From assembly GCA_946406115.1 (NCBI GenBank), contig OX291553.1:7383001-7447000 (forward strand): DNA of 64,000 nt, read 5' to 3'. Positions 45,474 through 56,955 of this stretch are shown piece after piece. Every line of letters starts with the position of its first letter. Position 1 is the first letter of the stretch. The notes under the pieces were generated by a model. The model did no database searches. It was given only the letters and a program-made list of their open reading frames with translations, and had not been told where the DNA came from. A program made the position numbers and the translations under genes. Origin of the DNA: Apoda limacodes (Eukaryota; Arthropoda; Insecta; Lepidoptera; Limacodidae).

Positions 45474-47100
45474 TTACTTACAATATGGGCAATCATATTC
45501 GAATTGTGCCGCTTCTGCATATGGATAATTTTTAAATAAGTACATTTCAAATTAAACCATCTCTCACAATGATCACATCCAATGTTTTTTTCTAAGTCGT
45601 CCTCTACGTCGCTGACCAAATCTTCGGAACATTCACTACATTTTATAATTTTGTATTGCGAAGATTAGATAAGCTTCTTTTTTGAGCTGCTCTTCTGTGT
45701 AATTTTCTTTTCCTTTAATACTTTGCTTTGTTTTTCTTTACTTTTCCTTTCTTTTACACCTTCTCTTAATTGCGTACTGCGTCTTTTTTCGTTTAGTTTG
45801 TTTTCTTTGTCTTCATCGTTCTTGATGTAAAACTCCCTCCATGCACTCGAAGAAATAGTACTAGGTAACTAAGATCTATTTCTTTTATTTATTCTTGGAA
45901 TTTGTGAAAAGAAAATGTTACTCAAAGGCGTCATCAAAAGATAACTTGTGCTGAATTTTATCTGTCTTCTCATCTATCTGAGAGTCCTTGAATTGCCTGG
46001 TTTAATCCACTTCTGCGTCAATATCCTCAATTATTACTATTTCATTATAAGAGATCTCATCCATCTGAAGATCTTTGTGTTTTATTAGTTTTTTCATGGT
46101 TATATTTTCGTTGAATGGGGTTGATGATTCACTTAACACAGCTGTAGTAGGCGCATCTGCTTTTTCTTACTGCACATAATGGATTTCGGCTGATACTGTA
46201 AATGATCTGCACTGATTTTCAGACCCAGACTGGTCACTGTGTGATTTATTATTTTTTTGTGACACTTCTAATTTATCAAACATCATCAATGCTATATTGT
46301 TGAGCGATATATATGTGACCCTCAATTAGAAAAACTTATATTTTCAGGATTTCCCTCAACAGAATGAGTATTCATTGAGGCATCAGTAATTATTTCAGTG
46401 GTAAGAATATTAAGGTTTTGTTCAGAGAGAGATATGGAACTATGTGGCTCGAGGGGTTCATGCTCATTGCTAGGAATTACTACATCATTACAGTCCATTA
46501 CAACTTCTTCAGCAAGGAAAAACTAGCACTTTGGATGGAAGTTGCGGAAGTTCGTGGTGTTTTAGATTTAGAACGGCGAGTTGCAAGACTTTTTTCTTTA
46601 GCCTTATGAATTTATTCTAATATTACTTCAGCGTTTATGTTGCGCTCGGATATGTCTTGTTGAATTAACGCGATAATTTTAGTAGCTGAGGCAAAATCTT
46701 TAGCAGTTACTGTATTCCTACTTGAGTTTGAAATTCTGACTTTGCGTTAAATATCTTTTAAGCATTTCGTGTAGTCTACGGAGTCCTCATTTAAGAGATA
46801 TAACCCCCATTTTCTAACCTAAAATATTGCTTCATCTAAGTCAATTGTTGTGAATTTTTCGTTTAAAATTTTGCAAAAGCTTAATTTTGATATGACTTGG
46901 TTCATATTTTCTTTATGCTTTTGCCAATTTCTCACTGTTTTTATTCACTCTTGTTTTAGTGGTTTAAAAACACTCACGTCAGCTGGCTGAAGGATATGTG
47001 TTGTATTGGCTAGCAATGCATAGAGGATAATCCCATTCTCTTCACAAAACTCAGGACACAGGACTCTCAGGCAGATGAGTTAATTATTGCCCACAGTTTA
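45474..47100 (-). pseudogene. Pogo-like transposase, C-terminal remnant with PHD-like finger
   Basis: Pogo/Tigger transposases cut and paste DNA at TA. On the minus strand the end of the DDE_1 domain is clear near 47040-46950: FCEENGIILYALLANTTHIL, followed by QPADVSVFKPLK. The frame then passes several stops and shifts through a basic KEKSLATRRSKSKTPRTS-like tail (about 46600-46530). It ends in a Cys-rich module (45655-45477): KCSEC, then IGCDHCERWFNLKC, then YDCPYCK directly before TAA (45474-45476). The Cys spacing resembles a PHD finger, with Asn where the zinc-binding His is normally found. Such fingers occur at the end of several insect pogo-type proteins as I recall. No intact frame. 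The plus-strand ORF 46418-46609 is an antisense shadow. Confidence 0.7.
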
Positions 47101-47124
47101 ATACGGATATTAATTTGTGGGCGC

Positions 47125-47395
47125 ATAATAGTGTGTTCTCGACCACTAAAACCTAATGAATAAAAATTTCAATTGCCGTGGACGGAAAATAGCGAGTTCT
47201 CGACCACTAAAATATAGCAAATAAAATAAAAAATTGCTGTGTTTGTTAACTAATCAGTTTACGACCGTCAAAAATTAATATTTTTGTATGAAACAAAATT
47301 AATGGTCGTCAAGTGATCAGTTCGCGACCATCTTTTAAACATAATTAAAATGAGTCTAGACTATGAGACATACTATGAATTTTGCTGGTCGCAAT
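47125..47395. repeat. Degenerate ~62-bp tandem repeat with GACC motifs
   Basis: CGACC occurs at 47140, 47201, 47262 and 47325, and GGTCG at 47387: spacings 61, 61, 63 and 62. The first two units share GTTCTCGACCACTAAAA. Later units keep AGTTT/CGACC only. Further copies of the motif lie at 47521, 47564, 47909 and 47926. They sit between the transposase remnant and the right end, where transposase-binding subterminal repeats would be expected. Confidence 0.6.
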
Positions 47396-47939
47396 CTGAC
47401 GTGTAAATTCCACAAAACTAGTTGAAACGATCAACCAATTTGTATTTCACACCATACCATGCAGTAACATAAAAAAAAAACAAATCTGATTAGACCAAAA
47501 CAGCTAGTTCCCGAACGGGCGGTCGAAATCTGAGGAAAGCATCATTTCAGGGTGTTAGTTTACCGACCATCCATTATTTTAATAAAAAATCATATTTTTA
47601 TTAATAAAGATTAGTTATAAGCAAACTATAAAGATATTTTGATTTCACAAACATAATATCTAGATGTTAATATAATTAGAAACACGCGTTACTTACGTTT
47701 TAAAATATGGCGCCTCACTAATTTTAGTTTACTTTTGGTACAACGTGTATGTAGGCTCCAGATTGTCGGTTCACTGTGATGTACCAAGTAATCATTGGTC
47801 GACATACGACATCGCGGGGGAAAGGGAACCGATCGATTTTATGTTTTGAAACAAAGGTGATAATTGGCTTGGTTCATTTAGACTATTCTTTAAATTTTAC
47901 GTTAAAGCGGTCGCAAACCAGTGGTGGTCGTCGAACTAG

Positions 47940-48490
47940 CATAATCACCCAAATCAATTTAACTTATCTATTTTTACTCATTATTTGACTTTTATATGTC
48001 ACAAACTAAATGTCAGATAAAATTGGAAAAGTGACATAAAAATTTACACTGCATGAGGGCAACACTGCACACATTTAACCGGTATACGACTGGTGCAATA
48101 AAAAGTCATGCCATATTTCGCCAAGTTACAACTTGTTATGATCACTAGTTTCGCGAGGTAACGCAACGAGAGATCCAGAACGCGTGGAGCCATTGTGTAA
48201 AGTTTTGAATCGATTTTCGCTTTTCTGATATTCGCTGACAATTTTCACGTTAGGAAAACTTTGACTGCTTGTCGGAATATATGTAAAAATTGGATAGTTG
48301 AATCAAGTTCATTTAGGTGTTTTTTCTTATAAATGTAAAAAGAACTATAAGAAGATTCGACAAACTAATAAACTAAACTAATTACATATCATTTACAAAA
48401 AATAAAGTAAAGGTGACTATCACCTGTAGAGATGAATTTCTCAATTTAGAATGACTAAAAATCGAATCTTTACATTTGTATACATGTAAT
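47940..48490. other. Non-coding stretch
   Basis: AT-rich, no motifs. The minus frame 48044-48241 has no recognisable domain. Confidence 0.5.
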
Positions 48491-48493
48491 GTA

Positions 48494-48620
48494 CGATGCA
48501 AAAAACTTTTTTGACTCGCTAGTCAAAAATGAAAACTACAGTCGCCATATTGAAATAGTGTGCACTTTTATTAAGACACTATCGACCTTACACCCAAGGT
48601 CAGAAAATTTTGTTGCGCTG
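48494..48620 (+). mobile_element. MITE family M copy flanked by TA
   Basis: Left end CGATGCAAAAAACTTTTTTG and right end AGAAAATTTTGTTGCGCTG are inverted, with TA on both sides (48492-48493 and 48621-48622). Contains ACTACAGTCGCCATATTGAA. 127 bp. Non-coding. Confidence 0.72.
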
Positions 48621-48624
48621 TATA

Positions 48625-50575
48625 TAACAACATTAACTATAGAGCTCCCACTTCATTATCTCTTGATTATAGTATCATTGAATTTAGTATTTTAATAAAA
48701 ACAAATTTAAAAATTTAATTAGATTAGTACATACCTTTTGGAACTTCCTTCGCCATGCGCGTATTTTCTCCTATCGTTGCTATTTTATAAACCACCTTAA
48801 ACTTGATAATGGATTTTGAATTAACTAAAAACTAGTACTAACTAACATTGGATTAATTTTGACAACTAGGGACTTGATAACAGTAGTTAGGTTTAATGTT
48901 TGCCTAATAATTGGATTGGACAGGTGGTCTATAAATAAACCGTTTTCTGAACTGACAGACAAGGATATTATTTTATTTAGTTTGGGTACATACTATTTAA
49001 AACTAATAGTTTCATTTGTCAGCGAACATTTACGTGGTGATGCATATACGTGGTGGTGCATATACGAGTTGCATAGAGGTATGTGCATTGCCAAGCCATA
49101 CAATGATGTGTGTGTCGTTATGGCATAGCCACACAAAATTGAACGCTACTTAGATGTCGCATTATACCGAGACAGGTCAAATAAGACCTATTACACTTGG
49201 TTTTTGTTATTAAATAGCGCTGTAATAAACTGCATTCAGGCGTATTATTTCTCTTGTTTGTTAGGTTAACTTAGGTTGTGCTCCAGCATTGGTAACTTTT
49301 TATGCGATAAGACTTTACCTAATGGCTAAGACAGTTGACTACATGTTTGCCGACTTGAATATCTGAAGTCATTACATACTCATTTTTTGCATTTTTTCAC
49401 GTGGCAATAACTTTTTTCCTAGTCACATTACAGTTTTACTGCTCTATAATAAAAGAAAACCGAGCTATTTAAGGGCTTTGTATTAAATAAGGTATTAAAG
49501 TGTTACAGCTCTGGGGACAGGGTCCATACATTTTTGGGGCATTGTTATTTAAGACATTGATGCCAAATGTACTTTATAAAATTAGTAAATTAAAAAGAAA
49601 AAAAAATTACGTATTCCAAGATCGAAACGGAGGTCATGTTAATGTTCAGTAATGTACACTTATGTATCGCCCTTTCCGGTTTTTGTTGGCGCTACCTCAA
49701 AGTTGTAGGCGCATATATATAGGTACATATGTACTTACATACATAGTACATACTTGCCTAGGGCTAGGGCGTGTAGCACAGTCCAACTTTGTGAAAGAGC
49801 TAAATTTTCAGAGCTGTCCATTCATTCATCGACATAGCTCGAATATATATGTATATATAGCAAGCTGCTACTGCATGGGTATACCGCTACACTTGAACCA
49901 ATAACCGAAAAAAAGTAGCTCGGTTTGCAATCACGTGAAAGACGCAGCATCAGCGTGGTATTTGCCAAGTACCATATGGTCAGATAACCTGGATATAAAT
50001 AACCGCAGGAAGCCACTGGATAAAGGCGCCTAAAACTTCTTTTATTATTCAAAATATTTGATACTTAGTTGCATTTATTTTTATAGAAAATAGTCTAATG
50101 AAGTCTTTTAAAAAAGTAAATTAAGATTAAAATTTGTTTACTATAATTAAATATGTTTTTTAAATAAAATTAATACCTTAAATATTAGTAGTTACTATCG
50201 TAAATATTTACTGATTAAAAATTCAATTCAAAGTATGGGTATGCGAGTATGGGTTTCCTATCACTGATGTAGTGATTGAATAAATTAGCGAGTGCCTAAG
50301 TAACTGAAATTACCAAAAGTTACCAAATCAACGTAGCAGAATGTCCTTTGTCGTTTGTTACTTTACGTTACAATGGATTGAAAAATTATTTTGTTTTCTT
50401 ATGTTTTTCACAAATAAATTTATTTCGATTTTAAACATAATATAAATGAATGTATGAAAATATATAGATTAACATCAGAAAAACAAGGCAACTTAACAAA
50501 ATTTACACTAAGTGTATGTTTTATAACATACACTTTGACTAAGTGAAACTGAACATTAATTGTTTTCTTAAAAAA
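48625..50575. other. Non-coding stretch
   Basis: Includes a small local duplication GATGCATATACGTGGTGGTGCATATACG (about 49039-49066) and TATATA/TACATA simple tracts near 49710-49750 and 49840-49860. ORFs at 48859-49128 and 49662-50052 have no recognisable motif. Confidence 0.45.
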
Positions 50576-50579
50576 AAGC

Positions 50580-50790
50580 TAAGACTGCGTTTCACCAACT
50601 TTGACGTTAACCAGCCGTTAAAAATGGGAGATTTTGCAAAGTCAGCTATTTCTAAACTTAATCGATCCGTCAAAGTCTAGCAAATCACTAGCGGGTTAAC
50701 TTTGAAAATAGCTGACGATAGGCATTTCTATACAATCTTCCATTTTAACGGCTGGTTAACGGCAGAGTTAGGTGGTGCAACACAGTCTTA
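50580..50790. mobile_element. MITE with long imperfect TIRs
   Basis: Left TAAGACTGCGTTTCACCAAC and right (reverse complement) TAAGACTGTGTTGCACCACC. Both continue into GTTAACCAGCCGTTAAAA, and further inward GTCAGCTATTT is also mirrored. 211 bp, non-coding. The arms make up most of the element, so it can fold end to end. Confidence 0.75.
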
Positions 50791-51019
50791 TCTTTATTTT
50801 ATGTTTGTTTATTTTAAAAGATATATTTCATGCACATTTCACGATATATATAATATCTCAATGTAAAACTTCCAATACCGCCCACCCCTTAGAAAACGAT
50901 GAAGTCCCTAAGACCACTAAGCCGCTTGCCGTATCAACATTCACATGTCATATTCCGTGCTTCTTACGTGAATGTCACCACTCAAGCCAAGGTGAACTTT
51001 ATAATTATTCACAAATGAT

Positions 51020-51115
51020 AACAATATTAGTTGTCCGCACCGGTAATCGAACCAGGGACCCTCTACATTGCAGTCTCACGCACGTACTTGCGCTATTCAG
51101 CAAGACTGTAAAAGA
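51020..51115 (-). repeat. tRNA-like repeat relic
   Basis: The minus strand has a B-box-like GGTTCGATTACCGG after GGGTCCCT. The translated antisense (GNRTRDPLH) is the string usually seen when tRNA-derived SINEs are translated. No clear A box. Could be a truncated SINE. Confidence 0.35.
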
Positions 51116-51835
51116 ACTTCCAAGCAACAGATCAACTTTAGCATCTGTTCATCTGTCTATCTACGCATCACATCACAAGCTCGCCCGCCATGCGCCAATC
51201 TCGGCGAGTCGTTGCTAAGAGCGGATCACATTTAGCGTTCTTTCTAAACTTTCCTCGGATTCTTTTCGCAGTTTGTCGAAAGTTTCCCTTCCTGTAACAT
51301 TTTACCGTACAGTCGTTTCCACGGCGATGATCACATTTAGTTAATAAGTTCCCGTTTCGATGGCTTCTGCGTTTTAAACTTTTAGGATGTGAGATAACAA
51401 GCGAAGAAAGGGAGACAGTGATTTGGCTAAGTCCAGACTTGAATAACGGGGGATTACGTACTTTTTCAAGGAACTTTCTTAAGGAGTATTTTTAGGTATT
51501 TAGACTGTGTTTTCTTTTTTTTTTGTTGAAAAGATGCATAAATGTTTATTTGTAATTCGCATATATTCTTCTACTTTTGTTACATAATACTTAGCAACAC
51601 CTTGTTCTTTTTGTAGTTAATTAAAATAAATTATTTATTTTAAAAATGTAAGTAACATATGTATAATTAAACAAGGAATAACAGTACAAAGGGCGTACGT
51701 ATCTCTGGTCTTATATGTATGTAGGTATATTATATTTAAGAATATGCAAAAAATCTTGGCTTTGTATCTCACAAACATACTAAATGTATTCCGATTATGT
51801 TGCCATTTTGTTTTCACCTATTGACACGCCTTAAA
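51116..51835. other. Non-coding stretch
   Basis: About 51220-51470 is GC-balanced, apparently unique DNA without repeats or open frames. It is the sort of block that could be a conserved non-coding element, though this cannot be shown from one sequence. Confidence 0.4.
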
Positions 51836-51840
51836 ATATA

Positions 51841-51900
51841 ATTTACGTGTTACTGGGTTGTCACCAATATAATTTACGTGTTACTGGGTTGCCACAAATA
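51841..51900 (+). repeat. 31-bp tandem duplication
   Basis: ATTTACGTGTTACTGGGTTG starts at 51841 and again at 51872. The units differ at GTCACC versus GCCACA. Two copies. Confidence 0.8.
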
Positions 51901-52020
51901 GTAGCTTGATTGATATTATGTAACCTTTACTAGACGTTTGAGCACGCGTACTAATTATTTGTTATAATTTAAGCTGTAACACTAGCTTTAAATATAAGCA
52001 TTTGCGACGACTTTGATACG

Positions 52021-52295
52021 TTTTTTTTTTTTTTTTTTTTATACCACTAAGGTGGCAAACAAGCTTACGGGCCGCCTGATGGTAAGCGGTCACCGTAGCC
52101 TATGGACGCTTGCAACACCAGGGGTATCACTTGCGCGTTGCCGACCCTTCAGAAATCTAATAACTTCTTTCTTGAAGAACTCCATACTGTAGTCCTTGCA
52201 GAATACCTTGGCAGGGAGCTCATTCCACAACTTAAGCGTTCGCGGGAGGAAGTTTCTCTGAAACCGCACTGTACGCGACCATTTAGGTTTATGAC
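52021..52295 (-). pseudogene. Truncated LINE 3' end (family L) with poly(A)
   Basis: Best copy of the family. The minus strand encodes the C-terminus of a jockey/CR1-like LINE ORF2: RNFLPRTLKLWNELPAKVF, then MEFFKKEVIRFLKGRQR, then the 3' UTR and a poly(A) seen as 20 T at 52021-52040. The WNELP and FKKxVxxxLKGRQR elements are the standard ending of these RT proteins. No RT core is present. The plus ORF 52102-52308 is an antisense shadow. Same strand as the copies at 20396, 31538 and 56892. Confidence 0.75.
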
Positions 52296-52309
52296 GTCGC
52301 CAGGATAGT

Positions 52310-53675
52310 AATTTAATTTAGATAAAGTAACAATTGTATTTTCCTTATATAAGCGAAACTGTAGGTATACCTTTCAGTCTCCAGACAAATGATTCACGTC
52401 CTGGACTCTTTATTCATAAAGCGCTTGATCCGTCATTATGAACACCACTGTAACAAATTACGTGTGTATACGCACAATAGTGTGTATGTAATATGCGAAC
52501 AGTCCCGGGATCGTCACAGAGGGGTGGCGGAGTGTAGATATACCTACCGTATGAAGTGCTACACTGTGACTGAATGAAAGATACTACAATAAAGTACGTA
52601 ATATTCCATGCCGGTTATCTTCCACTCGTTCTGATAAGATCCGATAGTGAACCACTATTTCAAGATCTCTCTTACAACTTTCGTCCAACACAATTTTACT
52701 AGTAAAGAAAATTGAGTCAAGCTCACGTCGGTTGGTCGTTTTACGAATATGAAAAAGTGGCATGAGATTAACTGGTGTCTATAAATATATAAGAAGCTTA
52801 AATCTGACATTGCGATTATGTTGAAGAAGTGTCATACGAAACAACTAGAAGATGTCAGAAATAAAATCTATTCTAAGTAGAAAAATACATCATTATTAAT
52901 TGTATCTGATTGAAAAAGAGTCAATGAATGATATCGAATAAAGTTGATTGGCTTTGCGGGTTTATTTTATTAAATTTATGTATGTCTACTGTATAGAGAT
53001 ATATGAATATACATATTATCTCGGGAGTTCCACAAATATTTAAATCAAATCACAGAATTGAGCAATTTAACGCTTCCCATGGTGTGCCTTTTATGCAATC
53101 CGAAAAACAATTAAATATGGCTCAAATTTTATAAATTGAACTTTTTACATTGTAAAGCGTATTCGTTATTATTATGTTTCATTTGTAATCTTACAAAGAG
53201 TCACTATTGGATGCATTATTATTAATTTGTAAAGCAAATTGTATTTGACCCTCTTGACAATTCAAATGTATATCCAGAACCCCATTTGAAAATAAGAATT
53301 TGTATTTAAATTTCAGTACCTACTTAGTTGATGATATAAATTTAAAAAAAAATAATATATTATTTGGACGGTTTTGGTATTCCGGATAATCCACTCCATC
53401 ATACTGGAACTAAAAAACACTTCTCTAATACTTTGAAAGTGAAAACGCCGACCCAAAAAGATATCATGCATATAGTTGGAAAATTTCTATACGTTAAAGA
53501 ACATACAGTGAACAAATCACTGTCCTTAAAATTTAGATCCAGTTCATTTCTTAGTTCTTCAGCGCTACAATTATACAATTTATAGATGCCATAAAATTAA
53601 ATAGTATTATTAAGATCGCCCGCCATCAACAAATGTAATTGCAATGAAAGTATCTATAATGGTTGGCTTATATCC
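52310..53675. other. Non-coding stretch
   Basis: AT-rich. The ORFs 52389-52577 and 53364-53585 have no recognised motif. No recurring repeats. Confidence 0.5.
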
Positions 53676-53680
53676 AAACT

Positions 53681-53919
53681 AATATTATACAAATGCGAAA
53701 GTAACTTTGTCTGTCTGTCTGTTACCTCTTCACGCTTAAATCGCTGTACCGATTAAGTTGTAATTTGGCATGAAGATAGTCTGAGTCCCGGGGAAGGACA
53801 TAGGCTACTTGTAATCATCAAGTGTGGGTCGGTGTTTTTCTAATTTTGAGGAGTTACCGTTTAAATCCTACACCCATAACCGGATTCAGGGCGGGCGGAA
53901 CCGCGGGCAATAGCTAGTA
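53681..53919 (-). repeat. Dispersed repeat family T, minus-strand full-length copy
   Basis: Complete from the minus-strand head TAGCTATTGCCCGCGGTTCC through the AAACGGTAACTCC and TCGGTACAGCGATTTAAGCG core to the CAGACAGACAGACAAAG and TTCGCATTTGTATAATATT tail. Serves, with 29569, as a reference for the family. Confidence 0.7.
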
Positions 53920-56885
53920 CGTGATAATTAAAGATTTACATAAGATTCAAGTTGCTTTGTTGTCAAGAGTAAGCCTTTTGTCGTAAGATCCACAGACCAA
54001 TCAATTTATAACTAAATAAAATTAATGAAAACCTTCGTAAATGTAATGACTACCCCTACCATTTTTTTTTCTTCCGAACATAAATTAACTCGAACCTAAT
54101 AGTTTTCACCTATTACCGAGAATGGACAAAATTTATTGCTTTCTACTGTTGATTTATCTGCGAATGGAACGAATTAAGTACCGCTAAGTTAGCGATAGTT
54201 AAGACTGCTATCTCTGGTGTTTCAGGGCGAAAGCTCTTTGCTTTTATCTAAATTGGTCCGTTCCCAATAAAGATTCGCCGACGACTGTCGTAAAACATTT
54301 CTCCCATACGCTTCATTATGGGGCAACTTTCAGATATGATGGAACTATTTTATCGTCCACCGTAGTCGCGAGATCTCTATCGGTAATGGAATTTGGTGTC
54401 TTGGTAAGGTCTTTATGGTGGAAGCAAGTTTAAACTAGTTGGGTGGATAGTTCAGGAAAAGACAGAAAACTTTGTTGAACTGACGCATTCTTTAGTTCAT
54501 ATCTATAGTTATCTACACCAGTAGTATAATCAGCGCGAAATTTACGAATTTAATATAACTTTGACGAACATACTGGTATTTTAATAATTATATTAGGCAA
54601 TGACCTTCTAAGTCATGATTAGATAACTTTGATCATTATCTACTTAGAAATAATATCACAGTATATTTTATTTTGTAAATATTCAAACAATGTTACAAAG
54701 CAATTTCCAATGCCTGAAAAAAATCATTCCGTATTTTTTTTAAGCCATTGAATTTTCAATAAGCATATTATTGTAATTAAACCTTTCAAAATAACTTTGT
54801 TTCCGTTTTCAAAATTATTGACCTTAAATTTTTAATTTCAGAAACCTTGGATTATAATATTTTGGCCCTGCTGAAAAAAAAAAGTTTATTACTTCTAAAA
54901 GTAATTTTAGATATGAACACAAAAGTTTACCATTAATTTTATTTAAGCCATATGATTGATTGTAATAAAATATTCACTACTTGTAAGTAAATTTCTATAC
55001 TATTATAAATTGTAAAAGTTTGTATAGATGTCACTAATATCACTTAACTTACTGAACGAACGCATTAATAAATTAAATCAAAAACTTTGCTATCAAAAAC
55101 TTAACTGTGAGACACATTACTGTCTCTCTCACTCCACTGGAGGATAGATTTACTGTGCGATGGAAACGAATATATCTTTCCCTAATTCAATTAGTCATAA
55201 AAATTGAAAGTTTCTCCGTTCCATGGCCGTACTTCACGAACTAGTTTTAATCCATTCTCCTTTGAAGGGAACTTCTAATTTGCCGAAAGTGCTAAGTTTG
55301 CTGCGACGCAACTTTACCGTTGCTACCTCCAGTGATGTAATCGGTTTATGTGAAATTAAAGCTTTGCCCATGTTAGTACACACGTCACAGACTTACACTT
55401 ATTATTTGTTGAATGTTTCAACTATCAGTGATAGTCTTTCACACTCATTGTAAGATTCGAAAAAAATGTAGTTTTTTTTTTGCTCTGTAGATAAAGGCAA
55501 AAAGCGGCAGACGCATTTGTGAACCGCTGTACAGACATGTTATAAAAATTGAAAAAAATATTTTTAGTCTTAGATCAACATTGATTTTTTTTTCGCGTAT
55601 CCCATCATGTGGGGTATAATTGGATAAAGCTTTGAAAATGCACGTTTTGTTTTCTCTAAATTTTATATTTTGCGAGTTTTCAGTTTCCAGTCATAAAAAT
55701 TTCCCCTCCCCTCGAACTTTGAAACCACATGATCTAAAAATTCTGTCAAAAATCACGATAATAGCTTTATAAATACTACCAACGAAAATTGTTTTGGCCA
55801 AAAAAGGTTGATGTTTTTTTTAGATATCCGAAATAATTCTCATTCTACAGAAACCTAAATTAATACGTGTACAACGTGTTTTTTTTTGCTATATCTGCAA
55901 CTATTTTTTTAACATTTCATATTATAAAGAAATATGATTGAATGTCAGTTTATAAATCAAAATCAGTTCCATTCTTTTTTTTAGAATCGCTTTTAAATAT
56001 TACTATATTCCATTTAACATAATGTTGATTGGTGCGTGGCATTGTGTGATTTTGTACTATCTATAATCAAGAAGGTGTCGTAGGAATTCTACGTCAATAA
56101 CCAAAATTAGGCGTGTTTAGTTAGGTATGGAATGCACAAGGCAAATGGGTGCCAAATTCGTAATTTTTTTACGTAGGTAAACATGTTAAGTCTCACTGTA
56201 TGTCTCATTGTGTAGTAGCACAGAATCTGTAGGTAGGCATTTTTAAATAATTTGCGTTACGAAACAATCGGCGTCTGCTTTTGGCAGACTAATAAAGTAA
56301 GCACTTAATACATTTAATATTTTTATGCCACAACTATTTTTATCATACTTCTCTGTTACACCCACCCAATACATCAGCGCTCCTGTCAATGACAGAGCTA
56401 TCAGTTTATTTTGTTCTTTTATTAGGTAACTTGGCGCTTGTATTTAAATACCTTTGTTTTTGTCTCAGAATGGGCTTTACCAAATTTTTTACTTTTTTTA
56501 AGTCGCATTTCCTGTTCAAGCAAATCTTAGACACCTCTACCTTATTTAATATGTCTTATATGATATTATTTTGAGTTTAGATTTTGTTTGGTTAATTTCT
56601 CTTAAAATATTGCACTCTGAAAAAAAAACGACGTTATGAAGGTTGTATTTTTGTTAAATATATTGAATATACTAGTTATCCCGGCAAACTTTGTAGCGAT
56701 AGCTTAGATTTAAAAATTTGCTATAAATTGTATGTCTTAGGATAATCGAAAGAAACGAATAATGGTAAAAATCCTAGGGCGTTTCTAAACAATAAAAAAA
56801 AAGATACATCCGAACTGAGAACCTGCTCCTTTTTTAAGTTTGAAATCGCTTAAATAAGGTTAATTTTTGTTGAAAGTTTGCTGCT
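53920..56885. other. Non-coding stretch
   Basis: About 54190-54500 and 55090-55450 are GC-balanced unique DNA among AT-rich flanks. The ORFs at 55223-55453 and 56389-56574 have no domain. ACTAGTTATCCCGGCAAAC near 56670 is a family-T-like head relic. Confidence 0.4.
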
Positions 56886-56891
56886 TAGCCC

Positions 56892-56955
56892 TTTTTTTTT
56901 TATACAAGCTTACGGTCCGCCTGATGTTAGGAGGTCACCGTAGACTTGTACAATA
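56892..56955 (-). repeat. Truncated LINE 3' UTR (family L)
   Basis: ACAAGCTTACGGTCCGCCTG then ATGTTAGGAGGTCACCGTAG, preceded by a T run (plus strand). Only the last roughly 60 bp of the LINE remain, again on the minus strand. Confidence 0.55.

Larger units (their letters stand above)
45160..47939 (-). mobile_element. Pogo/Tigger-like DNA transposon relic
   Basis: The ends are similar in inverted orientation: left TTAGTTCACGACCAGTTAGT (about 45160), right reverse complement CTAGTTCGACGACCACCACT (ending about 47939), so short diverged TIRs are likely. On the minus strand the interior holds the C-terminal third of a pogo-type transposase (45474-47100). A roughly 800-bp right flank is dense in CGACC/GGTCG motifs at about 62-bp spacing. 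The N-terminal DNA-binding and first catalytic parts of the transposase are not visible. Boundaries are approximate. Confidence 0.55.

Noticed and set aside
45160..47939. A domesticated host gene derived from a pogo transposase
   Set aside because: The reading is interrupted by many stops and shifts and lacks the N-terminal half, so it is a dead transposon copy.
50772..51218. 148-codon plus-strand ORF
   Set aside because: It starts in a MITE end and contains GNRTRDPLH, the usual antisense reading of a tRNA-type SINE. No other recognisable motif.
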